From Conyzicola nivalis (lineage in GTDB: Bacteria; Actinomycetota; Actinomycetes; Actinomycetales; Microbacteriaceae): a stretch of DNA of 64,000 nucleotides. The notes below the pieces were generated by a model. It ran no database searches, was not told the DNA's origin, and saw only the letters and a program-made list of their open reading frames with translations. Location: the NCBI RefSeq assembly GCF_014639655.1, contig NZ_BMGB01000001.1, positions 682,001 through 746,000 on the forward strand, read 5' to 3'. Below, piece after piece: positions 40,910 to 50,663 of this stretch (its first letter is position 1; each line of letters begins with the position of its first letter). The position numbers and the translations under genes were made by a program.

Positions 40910-41356
40910 CTACGAGCGCGTCGGCTGGGGCAGGTGCGCGGTCACCTTCGACAGGAGCGCGTGCAGGGCGGCCCGCTCGTCAGGGTCGAGGGGGGCCAGG
41001 ATCGTGTCGTCGGCGGCGGCCATCGCGGCCGCGAAGCCGTCGATCAGCTCGACTCCGGCGGGGGTGGCGAAGACGCGCTTGACCCGCTCGTTGCCCTCCT
41101 CCGAGCGGCGCTCGATGAGGCCGCGTCGCTCGAGCCCCTGCAGGAGGCTCGAGACGCTCGCGGCGCTCGTGCGAGAGACGGCGGCGATGTCGCGTTGGAT
41201 GGCGCCCGGGTTCTGCACCAGGTAGCCGAGCACGAAGCTTTGCGGGTGGCTGAGCTCGCGCTCCCTGATCCATTCCTCCCCGGCCTTCATCTGCGCCCAA
41301 CCGATCCAGCGCACGAGTTCGAGGCTGGTGGTGAGCGGCGGTGCGTGTTCGTCCAT
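40910..41356 (-). CDS. MarR-family regulator
   Basis: The 148-aa winged-helix regulator shows SFVLGYLVQNPGAIQRDIAA, VSRTSAASVSSLLQGLERRGLI (recognition helix) and RRSEEGNERVKRVFATPAG (wing). The ATG at 41356 is set by a complete promoter just upstream. It probably represses itself and the MATE gene. Confidence 0.92.
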   Translation of the reverse strand: MDEHAPPLTTSLELVRWIGWAQMKAGEEWIRERELSHPQSFVLGYLVQNPGAIQRDIAAVSRTSAASVSSLLQGLERRGLIERRSEEGNERVKRVFATPAGVELIDGFAAAMAAADDTILAPLDPDERAALHALLSKVTAHLPQPTRS

Positions 41357-41363
41357 AGTCAGA

Positions 41364-41392
41364 ACACTAACCGTTCGAGTTCTAACTGTCAA
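41364..41392 (-). promoter_or_regulatory. marR promoter
   Basis: TTGACA, 17-base spacer, TAGTGT, then seven bases to the ATG at 41356: a textbook, probably leaderless, promoter. Two TCGAAC-G-TT motifs (about 20 bases apart) overlap it and may be the MarR binding sites. Confidence 0.65.
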
Positions 41393-41421
41393 CGTTCGAA
41401 CTGATCGAATAGGGTGAGGGC

Positions 41422-43089
41422 ATGACCGAATCCCTCGTTGTGATCGTCGTCGCCCTCGTGGCCATCGCCGCGGCCACCGTCGTCGCCCCGCGAATCGGCA
41501 TCGCGGCCCCCTTGGTGCTCGTGACGATCGGGGTGGTGGCGAGCTTCCTGCCGGTCTTCGAGTCGGTGTACATCGAGCCGGAATGGATTCTCGCCGGTAT
41601 TCTCCCTCCCCTGCTCTACTCTTCCGCGGTGTCGATGCCGGCGATGAACTTCCGGCGCGAGTTCGGCGCGATCAGCGGCCTCTCCGTGGTGCTCGTCGTC
41701 GGCAGCGCCCTGCTGCTCGGCCTCTTCTTTATGCTCGCCCTGCCGGGGCTCGGGTTCGCCTGGGGAGTCGCGCTCGGCGCGATCGTCAGCCCGACGGACG
41801 CCGTGGCGACCTCGATCATCAAGCGCACCACGGTGTCGAAACGCGTCGTCGCTATCCTCGACGGCGAGAGTCTGCTCAACGACGCGACCGCGCTCGTGCT
41901 GCTGCGCACCGCGATAGTGGCGGCCGCGGCATCCTTCTCCTTCTGGGGCGCGGTCGGCACCTTCGCCTACTCGGTCGCGGTGGCAGCGGTCATCGGCGGG
42001 CTCGTCGCGCGGCTGAACCTCGAGGTGCGCAAGCGGGTGACCGACTCCACGGTGAACACCGTCATCTCGTTCACGGTGCCCTTCCTCGCGGCGGTGCCCG
42101 CAGAACTGCTCGGTGCCTCGGGGCTCGTGGCGGCGGTCGTCGCGGGCCTGATCACGGGAATCCTCGCACCCCGCCAGCTCTCGGCACAGAATCGACTGTC
42201 GGACACCCAGAACTGGCGCACCGTCGAACTCGTGCTCGAGGGGGCGGTGTTCCTCACGATGGGACTGCAGATCAAGTCGATCGTGACGAACGTCGAGGAG
42301 GCGCACGCCGGCACCGGGCCGGCCGTGCTCATCGCGGTCGGTGCGCTCCTGCTGACGATTCTGGTCCGGGCCGCCTATGTCGGGCCCCTGCTCGCCGTGC
42401 TGAAGAGCCGGTCGCGGCACGCCGAGAAGCTGCAGGTGCAGTTGCAGGGCATGCAGGAGAAGTTCGCCGTTCCCGAGGGTACGCAGGAGGCCTTCGGTGA
42501 CGTGAACCGGCGGGGCCGGCAGCCGTCCGAACGTGACCTGCAACGATTCGCGGTGCGGGTGACGCGCGGGCTCGCCGACATCGAGTACTTCCGCCGCCAG
42601 CCCCTCGGCTGGCGCGAGGGCACCGTCGTCGTGTGGGCGGGCATGCGCGGCGCGGTCACCGTGGCCGCCGCGCAGTCGCTGCCCGAGGACACCCCGCAGC
42701 GGTCGGTGCTCGTGCTCATCGCCTTCACCGTCGCCGCCCTGTCACTGCTCGTCCAGGGCGGTACCGTCGGCCCGCTCGTGCGCCGCCTCACACCACCGAC
42801 GGGCGCCGCAGCAACGGGCGGCCAGGAGAACGACGAACGTGCCCGGATCATCGCCATCATGAGGGCCAGCGCGGACTCGGTCGGCGAGCTGCGGCGCCCC
42901 GAAGGCGAACCCACGCCGGCCGACCTGCGCGAGTCGCAGGCCCACCTGCTGACCGTGCTGGCCGCTCAACGGACCGCGCTGCTCGACGCCCGCGACAACG
43001 GCACTTTCGACGCCGACGTGCTCGCGAACGCGCTCGCCAATCTCGACGCCTCGCAGATCGCGATCGAGATGCGCGGCGGCCCGCACTAG
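41422..43089 (+). CDS. CPA1-type Na+/H+ antiporter
   Basis: The 555-aa antiporter has about eleven helices, the ion-binding pattern ALGAIVSPTDAVATSIIKR, LLNDATALVLLRTA and VWAGMRGAVTVAAAQSLP. The C-terminal ~140 residues are cytoplasmic. It would export Na+ for pH or salt balance. TAGGGT six bases before the ATG, in the region shared with marR, is its probable -10. It meets SbcC tail to tail with stop codons sharing CTAG. Confidence 0.93.
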   Translation: MTESLVVIVVALVAIAAATVVAPRIGIAAPLVLVTIGVVASFLPVFESVYIEPEWILAGILPPLLYSSAVSMPAMNFRREFGAISGLSVVLVVGSALLLGLFFMLALPGLGFAWGVALGAIVSPTDAVATSIIKRTTVSKRVVAILDGESLLNDATALVLLRTAIVAAAASFSFWGAVGTFAYSVAVAAVIGGLVARLNLEVRKRVTDSTVNTVISFTVPFLAAVPAELLGASGLVAAVVAGLITGILAPRQLSAQNRLSDTQNWRTVELVLEGAVFLTMGLQIKSIVTNVEEAHAGTGPAVLIAVGALLLTILVRAAYVGPLLAVLKSRSRHAEKLQVQLQGMQEKFAVPEGTQEAFGDVNRRGRQPSERDLQRFAVRVTRGLADIEYFRRQPLGWREGTVVVWAGMRGAVTVAAAQSLPEDTPQRSVLVLIAFTVAALSLLVQGGTVGPLVRRLTPPTGAAATGGQENDERARIIAIMRASADSVGELRRPEGEPTPADLRESQAHLLTVLAAQRTALLDARDNGTFDADVLANALANLDASQIAIEMRGGPH

Positions 43090-46013
43090 CCCGCTTCGTA
43101 GCTCTCGGCGATCGAACTGTCACCCGTCGGCGACACCGTGATGCGGAGTTTCGCGGGGATCTGTTCCTTCATGGCCTCGACGTGGCTGATCAGGCCGATG
43201 GTGCGTCCGCCCTCGCGCAGCCCGTCGAGCGTGGACATGGCGATCTCGAGGGTCTCGCCGTCGAGCGAGCCGAAGCCCTCGTCGATGAACAGGGTGTCGA
43301 GCGTGATCGCGCCGGTCTGATTCGTGACGACCTCGGCCAGGCCGAGTGCGAGGGCGAGGGAGGCGAGGAACGTCTCGCCGCCGGAGAGGGAGTGCGTCGC
43401 CCGCGTGCGTCCGGTGTGCTCGTCGCGGATGGCAAGACCGAGCCCCGACTTGGTGTTGCGATACTGCAGCGCGTCGTCGTGCTCGAGCGTGTACCGGCCG
43501 GCGCTCATGGTGCGCAGGCGCGAGTTCGCGGCCGTGACGATCTGCTCGAGTTGTGCGGCGAGCACGTAGGTCTCGAGTCGCATCCGGCGCGTGTTGGGTT
43601 CTTCGCCGCGCACCACGCTCGCGAGCTGGCGCAACTGCTCGAACTCGAGGCGGCGTTGCGCCGTGGCGTCGCGTTGAGCGCTCACCGCGACGACGAGCTG
43701 TTCGAACTGCGTCACCCGTCTGCTCAGCACGGCGGTCGTGTCGCGGGCCCGGTCGCGTGCCTCGAACGCCGCCTCCTTCGCCGCACGCGCGGGGTCGACG
43801 GCGACCGGCCCGTCGGGCGCCGCCGCGATTCCGGGTTCGTCGAGGGTGGCCTGCGCTGTCGCTCGGGCCTCGTCATGCTCGCGGATGCGCGTCTCGAGCC
43901 GTGCGATCTCGGCCGGATCGCGCCGTGCCTCGTTGGCCGCGTCGACACCGTCGAACGCCTGCTCCTCGAGTTGTGCGGCGAGGGCAGCGCTCGCGTGTTC
44001 CAGTGCCTCGGCCTTGTTCGCCGCGTCGGCCTCGGCGGCGAGCAGGGCCCGGGCGGCCGCCAGCCGTGTCTCGAGCTCGGCGACGCGAGCCGACACCGAT
44101 TCGGCGTCGCCCCGGTGCTTGGTCGTGCGCGCGAGGATGGCGTCGCGTCTGCTCGTCGTCTCGGTGAGCGACGAGGCGACGGCGCGCTGATTCTCACGCA
44201 GGTGGTCGAGCTGGGCGTCGAGCGCCTCGATCTCGCCGCGCACCCGCGTGCGTTCGGCCTCGATGGCGGCGAGCTCGTCGACGGCGGAACGAGCGCCCCG
44301 TAGCGCTTCGGATGCCGCGGCGAGTGCCTCGTCGAGCTCGTCGACGTTCCTGCCGTCTGCCCGGGCCCGCGCGTCGGTCAGGCGCGACGCCGTCTCGTTC
44401 GCGGTGGAGTGCGCGTCGTCCATGGCGGTGCGGGCGGCCGCGAGCCGGTCGCGGGCCGCATCGATATCGTCGGCGGTGACCGGAGTCTCGCTGTGCTCGG
44501 CCGGCCGCGGGTGACTCGTCGAGCCGCACACCGCACAGGGCTCTCCGGCGACGAGGTTCTCGGCGAGTTCGCCGGCGAACCCGCCGAGGCGGCGTTCGAG
44601 CAGATCGTCGAGGTCGACGGCGGCGCGGGTGTGCGCGGAACTCGCCTCTCGTTCGGCGAGCCTGTGCAGCTCGAGCAGCGGCTCCAGTTCGGCCGCCTGC
44701 TGTGCAGATTTGAGCGCCGTCGTCGTTCGCGAGACGGTGTCGGCGGCGTCGGCGGAACGCGCCGCTCTGCTCGCGGCGTGCGTCGCCCTCTGCCCGAGCT
44801 CGTCGAGCTCGGCGGGGAGCGCGGCGGAGCGTTCGATCGCGGCCGCGAGGGCGACGGCGGCCGTGTCGCTCGAGGCGGCGAGCTCGGAGATGCGGCCGTC
44901 GAGGGCCGGCAGGGTGTTCTCTTCGGCAAGCACGTCGGCGAGCGTGCCGAGGGTCGCGGCATACGCCTCGACCGCCTCGTCGAGCGGAGTGCCGTCGGGC
45001 TCGTACACGGCGCGAGCCCGCGACGCCCGGTCGGTCGCGCGGTCGAGCGCGGTCTGCGCCCGGTCGCGCGCGTCGATAAGCGGGGCGACCGGGGCGGCGC
45101 GGCGTGCGGCGTCGAGTTCGAGCCGGTGGCCGGCCACCTCGGTCGCTCCGTCGTCGAGGGCCGCGATCGTCGTGGCGGCCGTGTCCCGCCGCCGCTGCAG
45201 CGCGGCGAGGTCGAGTAGAGCGCGGTGTTCGAGGTCGGCGACCGCGAACTGCTCGTCGGCGGCGTCGGATTCGCGGGTCGCGGCGACGAGGCGCACGGCC
45301 AGATCGGCGAGGGCTCCGGCGAACCACTCTGAGTCGGGGGCCGTCGGTGCTTCGTCGAGCTCGAGCAGGCGTACGGCGTGTTCGACCTGCTGGTCGAGGG
45401 CTCCGTCTGCGGTGGCCAGCTCGGCCTGGACGGTCTTGCGTCGTTCGTCGAGCGCGACCTCGATCTTCTCGAACCGCTCGGAACCGAAGAGCGTACGCAG
45501 CACCGACTGGCGGTCGTCGTTCTTGGCGAGCAGAAACTGCTGGAACCGGTTCTGGGCGAGCAGCACGACCTGCAGGAACTGGTCTTTGGTCAGCGAAACG
45601 ATCTCGGCCAGCTCGTGGGCCACATCGACGGGCTTGGCCGCGATGACCTCGCCGGCCCGGCTGAGCGAGGCGTCGTGGGCCTGCTTGGTGGTGCCCGAGC
45701 CGTTCTTCTTGGGGCGCAGGTATTCGGGCACGCGCCGCACCGTGTAGTCGACCCCGCCGACCGTGAACTCCAGCTCGACGAAGCTCGGGTCTTCGGGCTC
45801 GCAATGGTCGCTGCGCAACTGTGCCTGGGTGCCGTCGAAGCGGGGAATGCTGCCGTAGAGCGCAAAACAGATGGCGTCGAGGATGCTGGACTTGCCCGCG
45901 CCGGTCTTGCCGGTAATGAGGAAGAGCCCCGCGTCGTCGAAGTGGGTGAAGTCGACCCGCTGTTCGTGCCGGTATGGCCCGAAGCCGGCGAGGGTCAGCG
46001 CGCGGATCTTCAT
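43086..46013 (-). CDS. sbcC: SbcC-family nuclease subunit (SMC/Rad50-like)
   Basis: The 975-aa protein has an N-terminal Walker A (LITGKTGAGKSSILDAICFALYG), a long coiled coil broken by a zinc hook (PCAVCGSTSHP, ~residue 500), and a C-terminal signature and Walker B (HSLSGGETFLASLALALGLA, FIDEGFGSLDGE). With SbcD it forms an ATP-dependent nuclease that cuts hairpins and protein-blocked DNA ends. ATGA overlap with sbcD. Confidence 0.95.
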   Translation of the reverse strand: MKIRALTLAGFGPYRHEQRVDFTHFDDAGLFLITGKTGAGKSSILDAICFALYGSIPRFDGTQAQLRSDHCEPEDPSFVELEFTVGGVDYTVRRVPEYLRPKKNGSGTTKQAHDASLSRAGEVIAAKPVDVAHELAEIVSLTKDQFLQVVLLAQNRFQQFLLAKNDDRQSVLRTLFGSERFEKIEVALDERRKTVQAELATADGALDQQVEHAVRLLELDEAPTAPDSEWFAGALADLAVRLVAATRESDAADEQFAVADLEHRALLDLAALQRRRDTAATTIAALDDGATEVAGHRLELDAARRAAPVAPLIDARDRAQTALDRATDRASRARAVYEPDGTPLDEAVEAYAATLGTLADVLAEENTLPALDGRISELAASSDTAAVALAAAIERSAALPAELDELGQRATHAASRAARSADAADTVSRTTTALKSAQQAAELEPLLELHRLAEREASSAHTRAAVDLDDLLERRLGGFAGELAENLVAGEPCAVCGSTSHPRPAEHSETPVTADDIDAARDRLAAARTAMDDAHSTANETASRLTDARARADGRNVDELDEALAAASEALRGARSAVDELAAIEAERTRVRGEIEALDAQLDHLRENQRAVASSLTETTSRRDAILARTTKHRGDAESVSARVAELETRLAAARALLAAEADAANKAEALEHASAALAAQLEEQAFDGVDAANEARRDPAEIARLETRIREHDEARATAQATLDEPGIAAAPDGPVAVDPARAAKEAAFEARDRARDTTAVLSRRVTQFEQLVVAVSAQRDATAQRRLEFEQLRQLASVVRGEEPNTRRMRLETYVLAAQLEQIVTAANSRLRTMSAGRYTLEHDDALQYRNTKSGLGLAIRDEHTGRTRATHSLSGGETFLASLALALGLAEVVTNQTGAITLDTLFIDEGFGSLDGETLEIAMSTLDGLREGGRTIGLISHVEAMKEQIPAKLRITVSPTGDSSIAESYEAG

Positions 46014-47173
46014 GCCGACGCCTCTTTTGCGGCCTGCTCGGCGATCACTTCGGCGACGAGCGCCGCCTCGAAGTCGGTCGGGCCGACCCCGTTGCGCACG
46101 AGTTCGAGAAACCCCGCGACGATCTGGTCGTCGGTCTTCTTCTCGATGCGCTCACGGTAGGTGGCCGCGCCGGCCTCCGCCACTACGGCGGGACGGTATT
46201 CGAGCATGGCCGCGAAGGGGAACCGGTCTTGCAGGCGCCGCATCGCGTCCATCGGACGGACGCGGTCGGTGAGGACGGCGGCGACCCAGTCGTTCTCGAA
46301 CTCGCCGTACCGTTCGGAGCCGACCAGCTCGTCGAGATCGCCCGTGAGCACTGTGAGGCGGCGGGGAACGGGCAGGTCGAGCCACTCGACGGTGTCTACT
46401 CCCCCGGCGTCGAGCTCGACGAGCCAGCCGCCGCGCGGCTTGTTCGCCTCGCCGAACGAGTAGTGCAGCGGCGCGCCGGAGTAGCGCACGCGGTCGGTGA
46501 TGACCGAACGGCCGTGGATGTGCCCGAGCGCCACGTAGTCGGGGCCGTCGAACACGGACGCGGGCACCAGGTTCAGCCCGCCCGAGGTGATGTCGCGCTC
46601 GACGTCGGTGGCCTCGTTCGACGCTGCGACGCCCGAGGCGAAGCAGTGGGACAGCACCACCGAACGGACCTGCCGAGCCGCGACATCCGACCGCACCTGA
46701 TTCATCACGAAACCGAGCACCTGCTCGTGCGTCCGCAGGTCTTCGCCCGGGTGCCGAGTTCTGAAGATCGACGGCTCGAGGTACGGGATGCCGTAGAACG
46801 CGACCGGACCGTATTCGTCGTCGATGAGCACCGGTTCGAGGTGCTGCTCGGGACGGGTGATGATGTGGATTCCGGACAGGGTGGCCCATTCGCTCTGGAA
46901 CCCCAGTCGTGTCGCGGAGTCGTGGTTGCCGCTCGTCATGACAACCTGGACCCCGGCGCCGCGCAGGTCGCGCAGCGCGCCGGAGAGCACGGCGAACGCC
47001 TCTGCCGACGGCATGGACGAATCGAAGATGTCGCCCGCCACGACGACCACGTCGATGCCCCGCTCGCGCACCTCGGCGACCATGGCGGCGAGCACCACGC
47101 GCAGGTGCTCGAGCGTCGAGTGCCCGTGGAAGGTGCGCCCGATGTGCCAGTCGGAGGTGTGCAGGATCTTCAT
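46010..47173 (-). CDS. sbcD: SbcD nuclease (Mre11-like)
   Basis: The 387-aa metallophosphoesterase has ILHTSDWHIGRTFHG, VVVVAGDIFDSS, VVMTSGNHDSATRLGF, LSHCFASG and VALGHIHGRSVI, all metal ligands. TAGCCT six bases before the ATG is a likely leaderless -10. It is followed by sbcC. Confidence 0.95.
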   Translation of the reverse strand: MKILHTSDWHIGRTFHGHSTLEHLRVVLAAMVAEVRERGIDVVVVAGDIFDSSMPSAEAFAVLSGALRDLRGAGVQVVMTSGNHDSATRLGFQSEWATLSGIHIITRPEQHLEPVLIDDEYGPVAFYGIPYLEPSIFRTRHPGEDLRTHEQVLGFVMNQVRSDVAARQVRSVVLSHCFASGVAASNEATDVERDITSGGLNLVPASVFDGPDYVALGHIHGRSVITDRVRYSGAPLHYSFGEANKPRGGWLVELDAGGVDTVEWLDLPVPRRLTVLTGDLDELVGSERYGEFENDWVAAVLTDRVRPMDAMRRLQDRFPFAAMLEYRPAVVAEAGAATYRERIEKKTDDQIVAGFLELVRNGVGPTDFEAALVAEVIAEQAAKEASA

Positions 47174-47254
47174 GCTCGCAGGCTACCCGCGACCCCCGAC
47201 GGTGGCCCTGAGCACACGCCCCGGCGACCGTAAGCCGCCTAGGCTGGAAGGATC

Positions 47255-47926
47255 ATGCGCCTCATTCTCATCCGCCACGGCCAGACGCCCGCCAACGTCC
47301 TCGGACAACTCGACACCGCCCACCCCGGACCGGGATTGACCGAACGCGGACTCGAACAGGCCGCCAAGATTCCGGATGCGCTGCGCGCCGAGCCGATCGA
47401 CGCGATCTTCGCGTCCACCCTGGTGCGCACCCAGCTGACCGCCGCCCCTCTCGCGGCCGACCGCGGTCTTGCCGTCACCATCCTCGGGGGAATCCACGAG
47501 ATCGAGGCGGGCGACCTCGAGGGCAAGAGCGACCGCGAGTCGGTGCGCGCCTACCTCGAGACCGTTTTCGCCTGGGGGCTCGGCGACCTCGACGTGACGA
47601 TGCCCGGCGGGCCGGACGGCCACAACTTCTTCGGACGCTACAACGCCGACCTCGCCGAGTTAGTGGAGTCGGGCCTGGAGACGGCCGTCGTCGTCAGCCA
47701 CGGCGCCGCGATCCGGGTCTGGGTCGCCGGCAACGCGAGCAACATCACCCCGCAGTTCGTGGGCGACCACGAGCTGATGAACACCGGAATCGTCATCCTG
47801 GAGGGATCCTTCGACGAGGGCTGGACCCTCCTCGAGTGGGAGAGCACCCCCGTCGGCGGCGCGCTGACGGCCGACGAAGTGGCGGCGGACCCCACCGGCG
47901 AGACTCTGGAAGAGGCTCGCGAATAG
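47255..47926 (+). CDS. histidine phosphatase family protein
   Basis: The 223-aa protein starts RLILIRHGQTPANV, with the phosphorylated His in RHG and a second His in VVSHGAAIR. GGAAGGA is close upstream of the ATG. It resembles the phosphoglycerate-mutase-like phosphatases; the substrate is unknown. Confidence 0.92.
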   Translation: MRLILIRHGQTPANVLGQLDTAHPGPGLTERGLEQAAKIPDALRAEPIDAIFASTLVRTQLTAAPLAADRGLAVTILGGIHEIEAGDLEGKSDRESVRAYLETVFAWGLGDLDVTMPGGPDGHNFFGRYNADLAELVESGLETAVVVSHGAAIRVWVAGNASNITPQFVGDHELMNTGIVILEGSFDEGWTLLEWESTPVGGALTADEVAADPTGETLEEARE

Positions 47927-47975
47927 CGGCCACACCGTCGTAGCATCGAGCCACCACCACACGGGAGGGCCTCTG

Positions 47976-48539
47976 ATGCGTCGCGTCACCTACACGATGG
48001 GCGTCTCGCTCGACGGCTACGTCGCCGGAGCGGACGGGAGCCTCGACTGGGGCACGTTCGACGAAGAGCTCTCCCGCATCGTCGTCGACGAGATCCGCGA
48101 GGTCGGCGTGCACCTGATGGGCCGACGGCTCTACGAGTCGATGCTCGTCTGGGAGACCGCCGATCAGGATCCGTCGCTCGACGAGGCGATGCGCGAGTGG
48201 TCGGGCATCTGGAAGCCGCTGCCGAAGGTGGTGTTCTCGCGGACGCTGACCGGCGTCGAGGGCAACGCGCGACTAGCGACGCGCAGTCTCGCCGAGGAGA
48301 TCGAGCGGTTGAAGGCCGAACCGGGCGGGGGCACGATCGCCATCGGCGGCGCGACCCTCGCCGCCGAAGCGGCCGAGCTCGGCCTCATCGACGAGTACAC
48401 GATGCGCGTGAGCCCGGTGTTGATCGGCGGCGGCATCCCGTACTTCTCCCACGACAAACGCCGGACGGACCTCGAGCTCGTCGCGAACCGCACCCTCGAT
48501 TCGGGTCTCGTCTACCTCCGCTACCGGGTGCCCCGCTAG
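47976..48539 (+). CDS. dihydrofolate reductase / RibD-C family protein
   Basis: The 187-aa reductase has YTMGVSLDGYVAGADGSLDW, LMGRRLYESM, IAIGGATLAAEAAELGLIDEY and SPVLIGGGIPYF, all typical of RibD-C type proteins. GGAGGG stands six bases before the ATG. The stop shares CTAG with the convergent LLM gene. Confidence 0.92.
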   Translation: MRRVTYTMGVSLDGYVAGADGSLDWGTFDEELSRIVVDEIREVGVHLMGRRLYESMLVWETADQDPSLDEAMREWSGIWKPLPKVVFSRTLTGVEGNARLATRSLAEEIERLKAEPGGGTIAIGGATLAAEAAELGLIDEYTMRVSPVLIGGGIPYFSHDKRRTDLELVANRTLDSGLVYLRYRVPR

Positions 48540-49558
48540 CGCCAGCCGGCCGCCGGTGCCACGTACTTTACGATGCTCTCGAGCAGCGCGGCGTTGTACT
48601 CGACTCCGAGTTGGTTGGGCACGGTGACCAACACCGTGTCGGCCGCCTGCACCGCGACATCCTGAGCCAGCTCGGCCGCGATCACATCGGGTTCTCCGAT
48701 GTAGCTGCGCCCGAAGCGGGCGAGTCCGCCATCGAGGTGTCCGACCTGGTCCTTGCCCTCCACCTGGCCGCGCAGCCCGAAGTAGTTGCGGTCGGCCTCG
48801 GAGACGAGCGGGATGATGCTGCGGCTCACCGAGACGCGCGGGGTGAAGTCGTGGCCGTGTTCCTTCCACTCGTCGCGGTAGATCTGGATCTGCTCGGCCT
48901 GCAGCTCGTCGAACGGCACCCCGGTGTCTTCGGTGAGCAGTGTGGAGCTCATCAGGTTCATGCCCTGCTCGGCCGCCCACTTGGCGGTCGCGCGCGTGCC
49001 GCTCCCCCACCAGATGCGCTCGCTCAGCCCGGGCGACTGCGGTTCGATCGCGAGCGCGCCGCCCATGCCGCGGTTCATCTGCGGGTTGGCTTCGGCGACA
49101 GCAGCACCGTCGATCGCGGCCCGGAAGATGGCGGTGTGCCTGCGGGCCTGATCGGCGTCGGTCTCGCCCTCCGCGGGCCCGTAGCCGAACGACTCGTAGC
49201 CGCGCAGCGCGGTCTCGGGCGAACCCCGGCTCAGTCCCAGCTGCAGGCGACGGTTGCTGATCAGGTCGGTGATGGCGGCTTCCTCGGCCATGTACAGCGG
49301 GTTCTCGTAGCGCATGTCGATGACGCCGGTGCCCAACTCGATGGTCGAGGTACGCGCGGCCATGGCGGCGAGCAGCGGGTAGGGCGAGGCGAACTGCGGG
49401 GCGAAATGATGCACCCGCACGTAGGCCCCGTCGACGCCGACCTCCTCGGCGGCGACCGCGAGCTCGACCGTCTGCAGCAGCGAGTCCTGCGCGGTGTGCA
49501 CCAAAGAACCGGGAACGTCTTGGTAGTGGCCGAAAGAGAGGAATCCGATGCGCTTCAT
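48536..49558 (-). CDS. LLM-class flavin-dependent oxidoreductase
   Basis: The 340-aa luciferase-like monooxygenase has IGFLSFGHYQDVPGS, YVRVHHFAPQFASPYPLLAA, IELGTGVIDMRYENPLYMAE and LQLGLSRGSPETALRGYESF. It needs reduced flavin (FMN or F420). The ATG lacks a Shine-Dalgarno; TACGCT lies nine bases upstream. Confidence 0.9.
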   Translation of the reverse strand: MKRIGFLSFGHYQDVPGSLVHTAQDSLLQTVELAVAAEEVGVDGAYVRVHHFAPQFASPYPLLAAMAARTSTIELGTGVIDMRYENPLYMAEEAAITDLISNRRLQLGLSRGSPETALRGYESFGYGPAEGETDADQARRHTAIFRAAIDGAAVAEANPQMNRGMGGALAIEPQSPGLSERIWWGSGTRATAKWAAEQGMNLMSSTLLTEDTGVPFDELQAEQIQIYRDEWKEHGHDFTPRVSVSRSIIPLVSEADRNYFGLRGQVEGKDQVGHLDGGLARFGRSYIGEPDVIAAELAQDVAVQAADTVLVTVPNQLGVEYNAALLESIVKYVAPAAGWR

Positions 49559-49646
49559 GATGGATGAAGCGTACCGAGAGTCACGCGTATTCCCGATGTG
49601 TTTGCATGGACCGGCCGCAGGGCGCGAAAAGTTCTAGGCTCGATTC

Positions 49647-49931
49647 GTGACGAAAACCTTCGCGAACGAAACGGACGCGCGGCGCTATGCCCTGCGAGAC
49701 GGCGACGAGCTGCTCGCCGTTCTCGACTACGCAAGCAACGGGCAGGCGATCTCGCTCACCCGCGCATTCACCTCCCCCGCCCACCGCGGACGCGGTCTCG
49801 CAGCCGAGATCGTCGAATACGCCGTGAACGACATCGAGAAGACCGGCACGCTGCGGATCGTTCCGATGTGCTGGTACGTGGGCGAGTGGTTCGACAAGCA
49901 CCCCGAGCGCTCGGCTCTGCTCACCAGGTAG
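49647..49931 (+). CDS. small GNAT-like acetyltransferase (YjdJ type)
   Basis: A 94-aa protein with the short CoA-binding motif AFTSPAHRGRGLAAEIVEYAV and PMCWYVGEWFDKHPER at the end, as in YjdJ-type GNAT domains. The GTG start has TAGGCT six bases upstream. Substrate unknown. It runs into the phosphoribosyltransferase gene (6-nt gap). Confidence 0.88.
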   Translation: MTKTFANETDARRYALRDGDELLAVLDYASNGQAISLTRAFTSPAHRGRGLAAEIVEYAVNDIEKTGTLRIVPMCWYVGEWFDKHPERSALLTR

Positions 49932-49937
49932 CCACCC

Positions 49938-50585
49938 ATGGCCGGGATCTTCGAGAATCGGGCGGACGCGGGCCGGCGGCTCGGAGAAGCGGTGCGCCGC
50001 TCGCTGGGAGATTCGGATGCGCCTCGCGAAACGGTCGTTCTGGGCCTGCCGCGCGGCGGTGTCCCCGTGGCGAGACTCGTGGCCGACATCATCGGGGCGC
50101 CGCTCGACGTGCTCGCCGTGCGCAAATTGGGCGGGCCGCGACATCCGGAATTCGCGGTCGGGGCCATCGCCGAGGGCGGCGTGCGACTCGTCGACGATGA
50201 CGCCGTGCGGCACACGCACCTGCCAGCGAGCGACCTCGAGCGGGTCGAAGCGGCCGCGCGGGTCGATCTCGCGCGTCTTCTGAGCCTCTACCGCGGCGGT
50301 CGCCCCGCGCGCGCGATCGCGGGCAGACGGGCGATCATCGTCGACGACGGCGTCGCGACCGGGGCGACGGCGATCGTCGCCTGCCGCGCCGCCCGCCTGC
50401 TCGGTGCCGGCGAGATCGTGCTCGCGGTACCGGTGGCTCCGCTCGGCTGGGAGCGCAAACTCGCCGACGAGGCGGACGCGTTCGTGGTCGTCTCGACCCC
50501 TCGCGACCTGTGGGCCGTCGGTCGCTGGTACGTCGACTTCGCGCAGACGAGCGACGACGAGGTCATCGCCGCGCTCGACCGATAG
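49938..50585 (+). CDS. phosphoribosyltransferase family protein
   Basis: The 215-aa PRTase has LGLPRGGVPVARLVAD, LAVRKLGGPRHPEFAVGAIA and the PRPP loop AIIVDDGVATGATAIVACRAA. Proteins of this type are often annotated as erythromycin-esterase-linked PRTases of unknown substrate. It lies six bases after the GNAT gene. Confidence 0.9.
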   Translation: MAGIFENRADAGRRLGEAVRRSLGDSDAPRETVVLGLPRGGVPVARLVADIIGAPLDVLAVRKLGGPRHPEFAVGAIAEGGVRLVDDDAVRHTHLPASDLERVEAAARVDLARLLSLYRGGRPARAIAGRRAIIVDDGVATGATAIVACRAARLLGAGEIVLAVPVAPLGWERKLADEADAFVVVSTPRDLWAVGRWYVDFAQTSDDEVIAALDR

Positions 50586-50663
50586 GGGCGTCTGCAACAC
50601 TGGGGTATCGATACCTTCACCTTCTCCAGCCTGTTCGAACGCTCCGCTCCCCTCGACGTCTCC

